Assembly: GCA_030641485.1 (NCBI GenBank)
Contig: DAOWHJ010000163.1
Location: 1 to 6,600, forward strand
From: Pseudomonadota bacterium
Lineage (GTDB): Bacteria > Desulfobacterota > Anaeroferrophillalia > Anaeroferrophillales > Tharpellaceae
Direction: 5' to 3'
Length of the DNA stretch: 6,600 nt
Shown here: positions 1 through 5,335 of the stretch, one piece after another
Numbering within the stretch: position 1 is the first letter of the stretch
Layout of the letters: every line of letters begins with the position of its first letter
The notes under the pieces: generated by a model
What the model was told of the DNA's origin: nothing
What the model saw: only the letters and a program-made list of their open reading frames with translations
The model's database searches: none
Made by a program: the position numbers and the translations under genes

Positions 1-85
1 GAGTCCAACAAAAATTCCACATTTCCACCTGTCGCCAAATTATTATGCCCTAGATGTTGCCAACAAGATTTGGATAATATAGCAT

Positions 86-126
86 AAAAAAATCCCGAAA
101 AGCTTCTAGTAAGCTCTTCGGGATTT
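86..126 (-). terminator. Rho-independent terminator/attenuator downstream of B12 riboswitch
   Basis: Arms 90-105 and 111-126 pair through 16 positions around a 5-nt loop. The single A/C mismatch seen on the plus strand (100/116) becomes a G-U pair on the minus strand. A run of seven U (complement of 86-92) follows the stem only on the minus strand. Both points say this is a minus-strand terminator. It sits about 80 nt after the riboswitch aptamer and is probably its expression platform. The minus-strand segment complementary to 136-145 could pair with the 5' arm as an antiterminator. Confidence 0.88.
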
Positions 127-153
127 CCCTGATTTAATCACGAAGTCGGGCAC

Positions 154-199
154 GGGTAATCAATAACATTAATACCGTTCCACCGGCATTAATCTACCC
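154..199 (-). other. Linker hairpin between B12 aptamer and terminator
   Basis: On the minus strand, ATTAATGCC (193-185) pairs with GGTATTAAT (176-168) through nine positions including one G-U, around an 8-nt loop. An outer GGGTA/TACCC pairing (199-195 with 158-154) extends it. It lies between the aptamer and the terminator and may be part of the expression platform or merely a spacer. The pairing is visible; the role is inferred. Confidence 0.5.
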
Positions 200-204
200 A
201 AACC

Positions 205-400
205 AAAATTTTAAGAGTAGGTCTTCTGACTTCCGGCTCAAGTCTACTAATCGCTCCTTCCCATACCTTACATTCAGCACAGTGGATAATTGCGACGTTC
301 GTCACCGGTTACAGCGGCGGGCCCGTTGCCGACTTTCACGGCATTCCCTATTATCGTTTTAAAGACAAATCCTGTCTTTAACTACGACTCTTAAAATTCT
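205..400 (-). ncRNA. Cobalamin (B12) riboswitch aptamer
   Basis: Read on the minus strand, this is the conserved cobalamin riboswitch core. It has GGGAATGCCGTGAAAGTCGG (348-329), then CCCGCCGCTGTAACC (321-307), CCACTG (285-280), GGTATGGGAAGGAGCGA (267-251) and the B12 box AAGTCAGAAGACCTACT (232-216), in the family order. The closing P1 helix is a perfect 12-bp pairing of 387-398 with 207-218. A further arm forms within 361-380. The family binds adenosylcobalamin or related cobalamins and usually represses B12 uptake, biosynthesis or B12-independent isozyme genes. The controlled gene would lie to the left on the minus strand, beyond position 1, so its identity is not visible. An ATG at 22-20 has an SD-like AGGTGG only 2 nt upstream, too close to be a convincing start. 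Confidence 0.95.
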
Positions 401-425
401 ATATATAATTTTCAGTTGCGCGCAC

Positions 426-454
426 TTTATAGACTATCACACTTAATCTGTCAA
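426..454 (-). promoter_or_regulatory. Sigma70 promoter of the riboswitch transcript
   Basis: On the minus strand, a perfect -35 TTGACA (454-449), a 17-nt spacer and a -10 TATAAA (431-426) form a near-consensus housekeeping promoter. Initiation near 419 would place the riboswitch P1 about 20 nt from the RNA 5' end, as expected for a riboswitch leader. Confidence 0.8.
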
Positions 455-480
455 GTGTGATCGCTGACACTTTACGATCA
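436..480. promoter_or_regulatory. Cluster of inverted repeats, putative operator
   Basis: ATCACACTT (436-444) and AAGTGTGAT (453-461) form a 9-bp inverted repeat with an 8-bp spacer. AAGTGT (453-458) is used again with ACACTT (467-472), also with an 8-bp spacer. TGATCG (458-463) and CGATCA (475-480) form a third inverted pair. The half-sites thus recur every 14 bp in alternating orientation. The cluster covers the -35 and spacer of the riboswitch promoter and lies 40 bp upstream of the tpx -35. That position suits a repressor or activator site shared by the divergent promoters. The regulator is unknown. Confidence 0.5.
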
Positions 481-519
481 CCACAATAGAACAAATCTGC
501 AGAGCTACAAAATTATCCC

Positions 520-548
520 TTGACATCAAACACGATAAAATATATCTA
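520..548 (+). promoter_or_regulatory. Probable tpx promoter
   Basis: A perfect -35 TTGACA (520-525) is followed after 17 nt by TATCTA (543-548), a weaker -10. Other nearby -10 registers such as TATATC are possible. Initiation near 555 would give a leader of about 125 nt before tpx. Confidence 0.6.
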
Positions 549-598
549 CTTAATACGCATCAAAAAAACAACCTAATGCGGGCTTTGCTCGCAAGCAA

Positions 599-651
599 GT
601 GACCCTTTCAGAACATTATCTTGAAAAACAAGAAAATATTCTGTGAGTCAC
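599..651 (+). other. Long hairpin in the tpx 5' leader
   Basis: Positions 609-623 pair with 629-643 in 13 of 15 positions around an AAAAA loop (624-628). An outer GTGAC/GTCAC pair (599-603 with 647-651) closes the structure. It ends about 15 nt before the ribosome binding site. It could influence mRNA stability or translation, or be an RNA-binding site. It lacks a U-run, so it is not an obvious terminator. Confidence 0.55.
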
Positions 652-679
652 TAAAAATATATATTTAAAGGAGAAAAAA

Positions 680-1180
680 ATGGCTCAAATAACACTACAG
701 GGAAACCCAATCAACACGATCGGCAACCTACCCAAAAACGGATCTAAAGCCCCGGACTTTCAACTAACGAAAACTGACTTAAGTAACGCTTCAATCGCAG
801 ATTTCAGTGGGAAATGGCTGGTTTTAAATGTCTTCCCCAGTATTGACACCGAAACTTGTGCAATGTCTGTACGCCGCTTCAACGCTGAGGCAGAAAAACT
901 CAAGAACACTTCAGTTCTTTGTATCTCGGCGGACTTGCCATTTGCCCAAGGACGTTTTTGCGGGGCGGAAGGGCTGGAACGGGTCATCACCCTGTCAATG
1001 ATGCGGGACAAAAAATTCGGTGAGGATTATGGTCTCACCATAGTTGATGGCCCGCTTGCTGGCCTGCTATCCCGAGCTATTGTGATTATTAATGAGAGTG
1101 GAGATGTGATTTACAGCGAGCAGGTTCCAGAGATCACCCAAGAACCCAATTATGAGGCCGCCCTGAAAGCCCTCGCCTAG
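680..1180 (+). CDS. tpx: Thiol peroxidase Tpx (atypical 2-Cys peroxiredoxin)
   Basis: This gene encodes a 166-residue, signal-less protein matching the Tpx family in length and motifs. The family reduces H2O2 and, preferentially, alkyl hydroperoxides, using thioredoxin as reductant. The peroxidatic centre FPSIDTETCAMSVRRFN (52-68) holds P53, T57 and C60 in the PxxxTxxC pattern. The resolving cysteine is C94 (GRFCG) and an extra C81 lies between them, as in E. coli Tpx (C61, C82, C95). R132 (LLSRAIVI) is the expected active-site arginine. The ATG start is supported by AAAGGAG at 667-673 with a 6-nt spacer. The gene stands alone, with its own promoter and a structured leader, divergent from the B12 riboswitch transcript and convergent with the pst operon. 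Family assignment is secure; oxidative-stress regulation is only inferred. Confidence 0.96.
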   Translation: MAQITLQGNPINTIGNLPKNGSKAPDFQLTKTDLSNASIADFSGKWLVLNVFPSIDTETCAMSVRRFNAEAEKLKNTSVLCISADLPFAQGRFCGAEGLERVITLSMMRDKKFGEDYGLTIVDGPLAGLLSRAIVIINESGDVIYSEQVPEITQEPNYEAALKALA

Positions 1181-1205
1181 GAGGCTGTTCGAGAACGTCT
1201 TTTTT
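1181..1205 (+). terminator. Weak candidate terminator after tpx
   Basis: Immediately after the tpx stop, 1181-1189 can pair with 1194-1202 around a CGAG loop. The stem has several G-U pairs and one mismatch, and it runs into six T (1200-1205). The G-U pairs work only on the plus strand, consistent with a tpx terminator, but the stem is weak. Confidence 0.35.
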
Positions 1206-1293
1206 CCCCAGCTCGGTGTTATTTTGCAACTATTCAGCGTTGCACCATAAAGTTACTAAAAATGACGATGAACTTTGCTTCGCCCTCATAAAC

Positions 1294-1341
1294 GGGGTCA
1301 AAGCTGGCGGGGCTGACGCACCTTGTACCAGCAATGACCCC
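1294..1341. repeat. 12-bp inverted repeat inside the intergenic element
   Basis: GGGGTCA (1294-1300) and GCTGG (1303-1307) pair with TGACCCC (1335-1341) and CCAGC (1328-1332). Symmetrical AA/AA mismatches separate the two helices and the terminal loop is 20 nt. GGGGTCA recurs at 1395-1401 at the base of the next hairpin, suggesting a repeated module. Confidence 0.7.
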
Positions 1342-1396
1342 AATCGAGATAGGTTGAACAAAAACCGCGACAAAACCTTCACTCTATCCAGGGCGG

Positions 1397-1430
1397 GGTC
1401 ATCTCTTGACTATGGCGTGTCGAGATGATC
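1397..1430. repeat. Bulged hairpin inside the intergenic element
   Basis: GGTCATCTC (1397-1405) pairs with GAGATGATC (1422-1430), including one G-T, and GAC (1408-1410) pairs with GTC (1419-1421). A TT bulge and an 8-nt loop complete it. A bulged stem next to a short GGGGTCA tag is reminiscent of REP sequences. No U-run follows on either strand, so it is not a canonical terminator. Confidence 0.6.
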
Positions 1431-1557
1431 GGATAAGTCAAAAACTAGCAACAGCCATTGTCAAGATTTGACACCATTTATGGGGGGGCGAAGCAAAACC
1501 ACAACCTTCCGGCTTTAACTTACAATCAGAATTATGTCCCCTATTTTATTGCCAATT

Positions 1558-2253
1558 TTATTGCAGGGATCCGGCAACCAGCTCAACTGCAGAGTCAGCA
1601 ACTCTTCTCACCTGAGCCAAGTCATGCGAGACCATCAGCAGAGAGCAACGCTCTTTAAGGCTCAGAAGTAAATTTTCAATCTCAAAAACTGCACCTTCAT
1701 CGAGTGACGATGTCGGCTCATCTAAAAGTAGAACTTCAGGTTCCAAGATCATCGCCCGGGCAATGCAGAGGCGCTGCTGCTGCCCCCCGGAGAGGTTGCG
1801 GGCGTCCTCATGCAAGCGCGGTTCAACCTCACTCCAAAGAAAAGCATCCTTGAGTACAGACTCAACCTTCTCGCGTTGCAGATCCCGATTTTTAATACCC
1901 GCCATTTTCAACGGCAGGGTGAGATTTTTATAGATACTCATCGGCAACGGGTTGGGAATCTGAAAAACCATCCCGACCTTACGTCTAAGCTCAGGCAATG
2001 AAATCTGACGCTCATAGACATCAATCTCCTGCCCCTCAAGCCAGATTTTCACCCGACCCTCAACCCGGGCCCCACCGACCTCCTCCCAGAGACGATTAAT
2101 CGTACTCAATAAAGTCGACTTGCCGGAACCGGAGGCGCCGGTAATCGCAGATATAGTCTGTTTAGCAAAGCTTATACTGATGTTACTCAGCACCTGTCGT
2201 TCACCATAAAAAAAAGAGATATTTTTAATCTCAACAATCTTTTCTACAATCAA
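1558..2253 (-). CDS. pstB: Phosphate ABC transporter ATP-binding protein PstB
   Basis: This is the 231-residue ATPase of the phosphate importer, acting at the cytoplasmic face of PstC-PstA. Visible motifs are Walker A GASGSGKST (39-47), the Q-loop GMVFQIPNPLPMSIYKN (94-110, Q98), signature LSGGQQQ (154-160), Walker B VLLLDEP (174-180, catalytic E179), D-loop SSLDE and the switch histidine H210 in MVSHD. The FQxPNPxPxSIY segment is characteristic of PstB among ABC ATPases. The protein stops at VAGSLQ and lacks roughly the last 20 residues usual in PstB (about 250 residues). All catalytic motifs are intact, so it is probably functional. The TTG start at 2253 has AAGGT (2265-2261) 7 nt upstream, overlapping the pstA stop. 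No phoU follows. Confidence 0.93.
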   Translation of the reverse strand: MIVEKIVEIKNISFFYGERQVLSNISISFAKQTISAITGASGSGKSTLLSTINRLWEEVGGARVEGRVKIWLEGQEIDVYERQISLPELRRKVGMVFQIPNPLPMSIYKNLTLPLKMAGIKNRDLQREKVESVLKDAFLWSEVEPRLHEDARNLSGGQQQRLCIARAMILEPEVLLLDEPTSSLDEGAVFEIENLLLSLKERCSLLMVSHDLAQVRRVADSAVELVAGSLQ

Positions 2254-2263
2254 AATATTTACC

Positions 2264-3154
2264 TTATTTACTATGATAGAGTAAACGGTAACTAGCTTTC
2301 TTACGAATCAGGCCGGCCCCGGTAAAGAGCAGTACACAGATTATCAATAAAACCAGAGCGGCTCCGAAGCCCTGCTGAAGCTCATGCTGATCACTAAACT
2401 GCGAAGCCGTATAGAAAATATAAAATGGCAAGGCCTCGTAGTTATCAAAAAGTGAACGCGGTATACCGGCGGTGGCAACAACCCCGGTAAGCATAATCAC
2501 AGCAGTATCCTCGGCAGCCCGGCCAATCGCCAGAACCACTCCACTAAAAATTCCAGGCAGAGCCTGAGGGAGCAAGACCAAGATGATGGTGGCACTTTTT
2601 TCGGCCCCAAGTGCCGCCGCAGTCAAGCGCAACGAATCCGGCAGATCTTCTAAAGCGGTCTGGGTTGTGCGGACCAGATAAGGTAACACCAACAAGGCTA
2701 GAGAGAGACCTGAAATCAAGAGACATGGCGTCAGGCTCGAGAACTGACGATGCAGGTAGAGGGTCAAAGAGAAGCCGAAAAGGCCTATAACAATCGAGGG
2801 CACCCCGGCCAAGAGATCAAATGTTAGCGAAAACAAAGTCTTAGCTTTGCCGCCAGCATATTCTGCGAGGTAAATCCCAGCCCCAAGCCCTAGAGGCAAA
2901 GCCGTGCTTAAAGCCATCAAAACCAACAAGCACGTGCCCACCACTGCGGGCCAGAGACCATCGACCACTACCTGCTGCAAAAAAATCACATCAACAATCT
3001 CACCGATCTTTAAGCTCCCGAAGAATAGTTCAAGACCCAGAACCGGAAGCCCATGCCAAAGCAGAAATCCGGTCAAGCCCGCAACCGCCCCCAATAACAA
3101 CAGGCCACATATGCCGGCAGAAAAATAGAGCAAACAGTCGTAAACCCGGTTCAA
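2264..3154 (-). CDS. pstA: Phosphate ABC transporter permease PstA
   Basis: This is an inner-membrane permease of the high-affinity phosphate importer, pairing with PstC to form the channel. I choose the TTG at 3154-3152, giving 296 residues, the length of E. coli PstA. It overlaps the pstC stop as TTGA and has AGAGGG (3165-3160) 5 nt upstream. The frame is open to a TTG at 3253, but that start has no ribosome binding site and would overlap pstC by 103 bp. About six hydrophobic segments are visible. Family motifs include GLWPAVVGT with ALPLGLGAGIYLAEYA (66-99), DLLAGVPSIVIGLFGF (113-128), and the EAA loop TAAALGAEKS..LP..LPGIFSG (178-205) that contacts PstB. GRAAEDTA follows (211-218). Confidence 0.93.
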   Translation of the reverse strand: MNRVYDCLLYFSAGICGLLLLGAVAGLTGFLLWHGLPVLGLELFFGSLKIGEIVDVIFLQQVVVDGLWPAVVGTCLLVLMALSTALPLGLGAGIYLAEYAGGKAKTLFSLTFDLLAGVPSIVIGLFGFSLTLYLHRQFSSLTPCLLISGLSLALLVLPYLVRTTQTALEDLPDSLRLTAAALGAEKSATIILVLLPQALPGIFSGVVLAIGRAAEDTAVIMLTGVVATAGIPRSLFDNYEALPFYIFYTASQFSDQHELQQGFGAALVLLIICVLLFTGAGLIRKKASYRLLYHSK

Positions 3155-4035
3155 GAGAGCCCTCTGTTCAAACGAGATTTCAGGACTCCATAAGGCAGAA
3201 AACGGAGCGTTAAAGTCAAAGTTGCGGTCCAGAGATAGAGAATAATCCCACAAGCAAAGATAGTTTTAAATTCGATACTATCAAAATCAGCCGCCATTAC
3301 CAGAGCGATATGGGCCGTCAAGGTCCGCACCGGATCCAACAGAGACTCCGGCTGCGCGGTCGCATTTCCAGCAACCATCAAGGCGATCATGGTGTCACCC
3401 AAAGCCCGGCCAGTGGCCAACAGCAGACCGGTCAAAATCCCATTTTGAGCTCCCGGCAAATATAAATAGATAAGTTTTTGCCGGAGATTACCCCCTAAAG
3501 CCGCAACCGCCCGAACCTGTGATTTTGGAATTGCAGCAAAACTTTCGACAAAAACCAGGATCATGGTTGGAGAGATAAGTAGCGCCAGAAGTAGAGCGGC
3601 ACTTAAAATTGACATCCCGGAACCTGAATCAAACCATTCACGCACAAATGGAACCAACAAAAAAATCCCGACGAAGCCATAAATCACAGTCGGAATTCCG
3701 GTCATCATTTTCACCACCCGGTGGAGAAATTTTGCGGCAACCGGGGGCAGGAGAAGATGGATAAGAACGGCATTGCCAAGACTTAACGGGAAAGCTAAAA
3801 GCAGGCTTAAAGTAACAATCGCCAAAGTTCCGCAAATAAAGGGGAAAATCCCGAAAAAACCCCGGTCAGGGGCCCAATCTTGGGTCAAAATCAAGCTGAA
3901 CGAGTTTGATGTAAACAGAGGCAGACCGAGAACAATCATAAAAACTAAGATACTCAGGGTCACAAACACGCCCCCGGCCGTAACCAAAAACAGGAGCCGA
4001 CGACCCGAAAAGACAACCTGTAAAGTTCCGCTCAC
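3151..4035 (-). CDS. pstC: Phosphate ABC transporter permease PstC
   Basis: This is a 294-residue inner-membrane permease, the partner of PstA. Hydrophobic segments lie near residues 14-41, 64-98, 116-131, 142-165, 197-222 and 257-277. The first is followed by the PstC-like W-x-P-x-x-G-F-F-G-I-x-P-F stretch (54-66). MTGIPTVIYGFVG (111-123) and the EAA loop AALGGNLRQKL..LPGAQNGILTG (178-203) are typical, followed by GRALGDTM (209-216). The start is GTG at 4035, overlapping the pstS stop as GTGA, which suggests translational coupling; the upstream GGTGG (4044-4040) is a weak ribosome site. It is slightly shorter than E. coli PstC (319 residues). The C-terminus ends naturally at RGLS, at the start of pstA. 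Confidence 0.94.
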   Translation of the reverse strand: MSGTLQVVFSGRRLLFLVTAGGVFVTLSILVFMIVLGLPLFTSNSFSLILTQDWAPDRGFFGIFPFICGTLAIVTLSLLLAFPLSLGNAVLIHLLLPPVAAKFLHRVVKMMTGIPTVIYGFVGIFLLVPFVREWFDSGSGMSILSAALLLALLISPTMILVFVESFAAIPKSQVRAVAALGGNLRQKLIYLYLPGAQNGILTGLLLATGRALGDTMIALMVAGNATAQPESLLDPVRTLTAHIALVMAADFDSIEFKTIFACGIILYLWTATLTLTLRFLPYGVLKSRLNRGLS

Positions 4036-4883
4036 TGCGCCACCGGAATCAACCCTTTACGCAAAATAATCTCCTGGCCCTTTTGGCTATAAAGAAAATT
4101 GATAAATTCTTTAGTTAAACCAGAAACTGAACCTTTGGTATTGCTAAAAAGTCCCCGCACTACAGGATATGCACCACTACGAACATTTGCCAAAGTTGGT
4201 GCGACCCCATCTAAAGCAACTGCGGCAACCGTATCGTCAAGAAAGCCTAACGATGCATAACCGATCGCGTAAGGATTATGCAAAACGGCACTCTTCATCG
4301 CCCCATTCGAAGAGACCACCAGTGCCCGACTACTGATGTCCCCTTTCTCCAAGGCCTTTTTCCAGAACACTTTACGCGTACCACTGGCCTGATCACGGCT
4401 AACAAGCGTAATCTTTTTATCAACCCCACCTAATTGACTCCAGTTTTTGATCCGGCCACTGAAAATTTCTTGGAGCTGAGACTGACTTAACGATTGTACC
4501 GGATTATCCTTATTCACAATAACCCCGACCCCATCAAGAGCCCAGCGGTACAAAATAAGTCCATATTTCTGCACCTCATTTGAAGTTGGTTTGCGCCCTG
4601 AGTTACCAATATCAACCAACCCTTCCCCAACCTGTTTAATCCCCAGGCCGGAGCCGCCACCGGCAACCGAAATTCTGATCTCCGTTGCTCTCTTCATAAT
4701 CAGCCCAGCAATCTCTTTCATAACCGGAATATGGGCAGTACCGCCGGAGATTCGCAAAGTTCCACTTTTGCCGACGAAACCGGCAAGATCATCAGCCCAA
4801 ACCTTTGTACCAAGCAAAAAACTTAAATTTAAAACCAGAAACAGCACCGGCAACCAACCTGAAACCCTCATCAATTTTTTCAA
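4032..4883 (-). CDS. pstS: Phosphate-binding periplasmic protein PstS
   Basis: This is the substrate-binding protein that captures phosphate in the periplasm and delivers it to PstCAB. I choose the TTG start at 4883 (283 residues) because AAGAGG (4895-4890) lies 6 nt upstream. It also yields a classic Sec signal beginning MKKLMRVSGW and ending KVWA, cleaved after residue 30. The ATG at 4901 has no ribosome site and would contain that AAGAGG within its codons. Family motifs are SGGTAHIP (46-53), the phosphate-contacting GGGSGLGI (75-82), DIGNSGR (91-97) and SRDQASGTR (162-170). No lipobox cysteine is seen, so it should be soluble. It leads the pst operon, ending in a 4-bp overlap with pstC. 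The family also binds other oxyanions, but the two-permease neighbourhood argues for phosphate. Confidence 0.93.
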   Translation of the reverse strand: MKKLMRVSGWLPVLFLVLNLSFLLGTKVWADDLAGFVGKSGTLRISGGTAHIPVMKEIAGLIMKRATEIRISVAGGGSGLGIKQVGEGLVDIGNSGRKPTSNEVQKYGLILYRWALDGVGVIVNKDNPVQSLSQSQLQEIFSGRIKNWSQLGGVDKKITLVSRDQASGTRKVFWKKALEKGDISSRALVVSSNGAMKSAVLHNPYAIGYASLGFLDDTVAAVALDGVAPTLANVRSGAYPVVRGLFSNTKGSVSGLTKEFINFLYSQKGQEIILRKGLIPVAQ

Positions 4884-4971
4884 AATGTACCTCTTAACCA
4901 TTTAGATTATTAATTTCACGGAACCGAAACAGTGCACAACCACGCTCTGATGGTCAATTTTTCTTAATAAC

Positions 4972-5000
4972 ATCAATGCCATATCAATATCCAATTGTAA
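4972..5000 (-). promoter_or_regulatory. Candidate Pho-box-like phased repeat upstream of pstS
   Basis: On the minus strand, TTACAAT, TATTGAT and CATTGAT (5000-4994, 4989-4983, 4978-4972) follow each other with 4-bp spacers. This gives 11-bp periodicity, the geometry of PhoB sites. Each matches the E. coli half-site CTGTCAT at only 3 or 4 of 7 positions. It lies about 90 bp upstream of the pstS start, a plausible position, but no clear -10 follows at the expected distance. Confidence 0.35.
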
Positions 5001-5081
5001 AAACTGATACAAGTAACCATAACTATTGTTAACCCCGATAAACATGAACATCTGCTCACCAGCAAAATCATAGCCTCACTG

Positions 5082-5090
5082 TGTTATACT
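5082..5090 (+). promoter_or_regulatory. Extended -10 promoter in the divergent gap
   Basis: TGTTATACT is an extended -10 element (TG, one base, TATACT). The -35 region 17 nt upstream is poor, as is common for extended -10 promoters. Initiation near 5097 would run straight into the hairpin terminator at 5126-5171. Confidence 0.45.
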
Positions 5091-5096
5091 CTGGAT

Positions 5097-5175
5097 TGAT
5101 CTGCTTTTTCATTTCTTCACTTCATAAAACCCGTCCTTGTTCGACAATTTTGTCGAACAAGGACGGGTTTTGTCG
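5097..5175 (+). ncRNA. Candidate small RNA between divergent genes
   Basis: An extended -10 promoter at 5082-5090 and a perfect terminator hairpin at 5126-5171 delimit a transcript of about 75 nt with a pyrimidine-rich unpaired 5' segment. No open frame lies between them. A terminator is not needed by the divergent flanking genes, which suggests that something short is made here. The RNA and its strand are inferred; a minus-strand transcript ending at the same bidirectional hairpin is also possible. Confidence 0.35.
5126..5171. terminator. Bidirectional terminator, perfect 22-bp inverted repeat
   Basis: Positions 5126-5147 are perfectly complementary to 5150-5171. The stem has a GC-rich CCCGTCC core and A4/T4 ends on both strands, so it could terminate in either direction. 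It stands in the gap between divergent pstS and the DUF2202 gene, where neither needs a terminator. Confidence 0.85.
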
Positions 5176-5210
5176 TTTTAAGGCGTTAGCACTTCTCCCC
5201 AGCATTATCG

Positions 5211-5233
5211 TAACCATATGAAATCATATGTAA
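5211..5233. promoter_or_regulatory. CATATG-based palindrome, possible operator
   Basis: Two CATATG hexamers (5215-5220 and 5225-5230) with a 4-bp AAAT spacer are flanked by TAAC and TAA, forming a near-palindrome about 100 bp upstream of the DUF2202 gene. Its length and symmetry suit a dimeric regulator. No -35/-10 pair for the downstream gene is convincing. A TGGCAC at 5252-5257 recalls a sigma54 -24 box, but GT stands where the -12 GC should be. Confidence 0.3.
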
Positions 5234-5335
5234 TATGTTTAAAACTGGTGCTGGCACAGTTCATGTAAAGATATCTCCAACAATGACAATAAAAAAAATT
5301 AAACCACTAACCAAAATCTACAAAGGGAATCTATC

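Larger units (their letters stand above)
1274..1497. mobile_element. MITE/REP-like non-coding element with terminal inverted repeats
   Basis: The left end (1274-1302, plus) and right end (1497-1467, minus) share TTTGCTTCGCCC, then CATAAA, then GG and GTCAAA. They differ by a 2-nt length change in the C run and a few substitutions. Inside are a GGGGTCA..GCTGG / CCAGC..TGACCCC hairpin (1294-1341), a second hairpin (1397-1430), and GTCAAGATTTGAC (1460-1472). No transposase or credible protein fits; short open frames here cut across the hairpins. No clear target-site duplication is visible. The structure resembles a palindrome-rich MITE or RAYT-type REP element. Its class is unproven. It fills most of the 377-bp gap between the convergent tpx and pstB genes. 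Confidence 0.6.

Noticed and set aside
1..22. Start of the riboswitch-controlled gene at ATG 22-20 (minus)
   Set aside because: The AGGTGG is only 2 nt from the ATG and just seven codons are visible, so the start cannot be supported.
1216..1428. 70-residue open frame after tpx (GTG start)
   Set aside because: It has no convincing ribosome site and no recognisable family. It runs through the hairpins and left inverted repeat of the non-coding element.
1183..1456. GGCTGTT (1183-1189) and AACAGCC (1450-1456) as ends of a second nested element
   Set aside because: Only 7 bp match, the flanking bases diverge and there is no target-site duplication. This could be chance.
1458..1658. 66-residue open frame overlapping the pstB 3' end
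   Set aside because: It overlaps pstB on the opposite strand and the right inverted repeat, with no coding signature.
3151..3253. 33-residue N-terminal extension of PstA
   Set aside because: It lies wholly inside pstC, begins at a TTG without a ribosome site and makes the protein longer than the family. The TTG at 3154 has an SD and a TTGA overlap.
5252..5265. Sigma54 promoter (TGGCAC) upstream of the DUF2202 gene
   Set aside because: The -12 GC is replaced by GT, so the essential dinucleotide is missing.
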